The position numbers and the translations under genes were made by a program. Shown here in pieces: positions 63,068 through 64,000 of a stretch of DNA of 64,000 nt. The notes beneath the pieces are model-generated. The model was given only the letters and a program-made list of their open reading frames with translations, did no database searches and was not told where the DNA came from. The stretch's first letter is position 1. Each line of letters starts with the position of its first letter. Source of the DNA: Flavobacterium tibetense (lineage in GTDB: Bacteria; Bacteroidota; Bacteroidia; Flavobacteriales; Flavobacteriaceae); the NCBI RefSeq assembly GCF_003293845.1, contig NZ_QLST01000010.1, positions 55,290 to 119,289 on the forward strand, written 5' to 3'.

Positions 63068-63077
63068 AGCTGCTAAC
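63068..63077. repeat. Right arm of the 10-bp inverted pair
   Basis: AGCTGCTAAC, the exact reverse complement of 62605-62614, followed by AGCGGTAACTGTTGCATAAC. It begins 6 bases after the stop codon of the small exported-protein gene. Confidence 0.45.
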
Positions 63078-63172
63078 AGCGGTAACTGTTGCATAACTAC
63101 CATTTTTTAAATAAAATTTCAAAAAACATAAAATTCCGAACTCGTTTAAGCACTTTTAAGCGAGGTTTTATT

Positions 63173-64000
63173 TTAGTTCATGTACAAAATTCTAATTTTT
63201 AGAAAGCTTAAAATTGAGTTATTGTTGTCTAAAAAGACCGTTTTTATAAAAGCAAAGTACTTCCCTTGTTTTAGGGAAATAACTTGGGCTAAAACACTTG
63301 GTTTTTTGATGGTAAAACGCAAGTATTTCTTCAAGTTGTAGGTTAAACTTGCCATGAGTACATGTTTGTTTGCGTTTTTGATGCCTCGGGTGTTGACTCG
63401 TTTCATGTTCGTGAAGTTGACCAAGGTTCCAATCACAGGTTCGACTGTTTTACTTCGTATTCTCGACATCTTTTTGGCATATTTGGCATTTTGTGTGAGT
63501 TTTTGATGCATACGGTCGTAATGTTCTTTGTGGATGCTATCGTCTAGCTTTTTAAACTTAGTGCTTTTGCCACAACATTGTTCTCTGAGTGGGCAGTTTT
63601 TACAGTCACTCTCGCTGCTTCGGTACGTGCGTTTGGTGTAGCCTTTACTATCCGTTTTTTCGCCTTTGAAAAGGAGTTTGGCTTGGTTGCCTTCGGGTTT
63701 AGTGCATTGGTAATAATTTTCCTCTTTGTTGAAGGTAAAACCTTCGCGCTCGGGTTTGTATTGCCCGAAGTTAGGAATGTAGGCATCAATATTTTTTTTA
63801 TGTAAATACGCCAACGCTTCGCCACTGCTGTAACCGCCATCGGCTAAAAGTTCTTCTAATTCAATGTCGTTTTCGTTTAGGTTTTCTTCGATAAGTTCCA
63901 CAATTTTTTCTAAACATTGACTATCGCGCTTGTCTGCAAAATCAGAACACGCTCCAGTAATAACATGGTGTGCATCGTCTACTGCGATTTGTCCAAAATA
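63173..64000 (-). CDS. IS1182-family transposase, 5' part cut by window edge
   Basis: The minus-strand frame is open to the window end, so the transposase starts outside. The visible 275 residues include IAVDDAHHVITGACSDFADK, ELLADGGYSSGEALAYLHKK with the second DDE-type Asp in ADGGYSS, then DAYIPNFGQYKPEREGFTFN, a Cys cluster (CKNCPLREQCC) and the late KTVEPVIGTLVNFTNMKR, with the Glu of the catalytic triad in VEP, followed by VNTRGIKNANKHVLMASLTY. This order matches IS1182-type transposases. The frame has no stop before the window edge; whether the element is active cannot be judged from this half. Confidence 0.85.
   Translation of the reverse strand, partial: YFGQIAVDDAHHVITGACSDFADKRDSQCLEKIVELIEENLNENDIELEELLADGGYSSGEALAYLHKKNIDAYIPNFGQYKPEREGFTFNKEENYYQCTKPEGNQAKLLFKGEKTDSKGYTKRTYRSSESDCKNCPLREQCCGKSTKFKKLDDSIHKEHYDRMHQKLTQNAKYAKKMSRIRSKTVEPVIGTLVNFTNMKRVNTRGIKNANKHVLMASLTYNLKKYLRFTIKKPSVLAQVISLKQGKYFAFIKTVFLDNNNSILSFLKIRILYMN
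63173..64000 (-). mobile_element. IS1182-type insertion sequence, partial
   Basis: Contains the transposase at 63173-64000. The terminal inverted repeat on this side was not identified with certainty; the DNA at 63083-63110 (AACTGTTGCATAACTACC) is a candidate end because it lies right after the repeat arm at 63068-63077. The other end is outside the window. Confidence 0.6.

Overview
The window looks like a chromosomal segment of a Flavobacterium-like member of the Bacteroidota. The DNA is AT-rich. Where promoters can be seen they follow the Bacteroidota pattern (TTTG, then about 16-24 nt, then TAnnTTTG). Many families are typical of that group: DUF349, DUF5606, DUF2490, DUF368, 2TM-domain proteins, a PafA-type phosphatase, a LysM/periplasmic-binding fusion and OmpA proteins with short signal peptides ending in GQ or AQ. 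No tRNA, rRNA or CRISPR array was recognised, and no gene-free stretch exceeds 300 bases.

Layout. 1-11 kb: housekeeping and conserved genes (TPR protein, DUF368/PopT lipid carrier transporter, aroE, DUF349 protein, mazG, DUF5606, def, ruvX, an NlpE/META lipoprotein, dapD). 11.2-23.1 kb: a polysaccharide locus with two GT4 enzymes, a GT9 and two tandem GT2 enzymes, an NAD-sugar epimerase, a Kdo/InaA-type kinase, a pyruvyl-transferase-like protein, a QueC-like PP-loop enzyme, a methyltransferase and three TupA-like ATP-grasp paralogues. Its core (about 15.6-23.2 kb) is visibly more AT-rich than the flanks. 23.3-29 kb: tsaC/Sua5, a GxxExxY gene enclosed by perfect 20-bp inverted repeats, the CCA-adding enzyme, heme A synthase, a CDP-alcohol phosphotransferase and two related exported proteins. 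29-32.2 kb: a LytS/LytTR two-component operon whose kinase carries a fused 2TM domain. 32.3-40.8 kb: DUF2490, pRiA4b ORF-3-like protein, NdpA-like nucleoid protein, a TetR regulator with an ABC1 kinase, sucC, lysA and a single-domain response regulator. 40.9-62.5 kb: almost entirely minus-strand housekeeping genes (PafA phosphatase, nitronate monooxygenase, Ca/Na antiporter, mnmA, proC, yidC, pyrG, osmC-like, LysM protein, guaA, purM) and a tandem triplet of double-OmpA proteins; a FAS1 lipoprotein is the exception on the plus strand. 62.5-64 kb: a small exported protein flanked by 10-bp inverted repeats and the 3' part of an IS1182-type transposase cut by the window edge.

The most interesting signals are non-coding or organisational. 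They are the inverted-repeat-bounded GxxExxY unit (23853-24288); two large palindromic intergenic elements (42645-42773 and 56348-56509); a palindrome core shared by two sites 50 kb apart (7679-7707, 58151-58170); helically phased octamers upstream of lysA; a putative TetR operator; the histidine kinase-2TM fusion; the triple ATP-grasp and QueC-like enzymes in the glycan locus; and the OmpA triplet with an unusual GHICC motif. No wholly new defence or biosynthetic system is evident. All family calls come from reading motifs and recall, without database searches.
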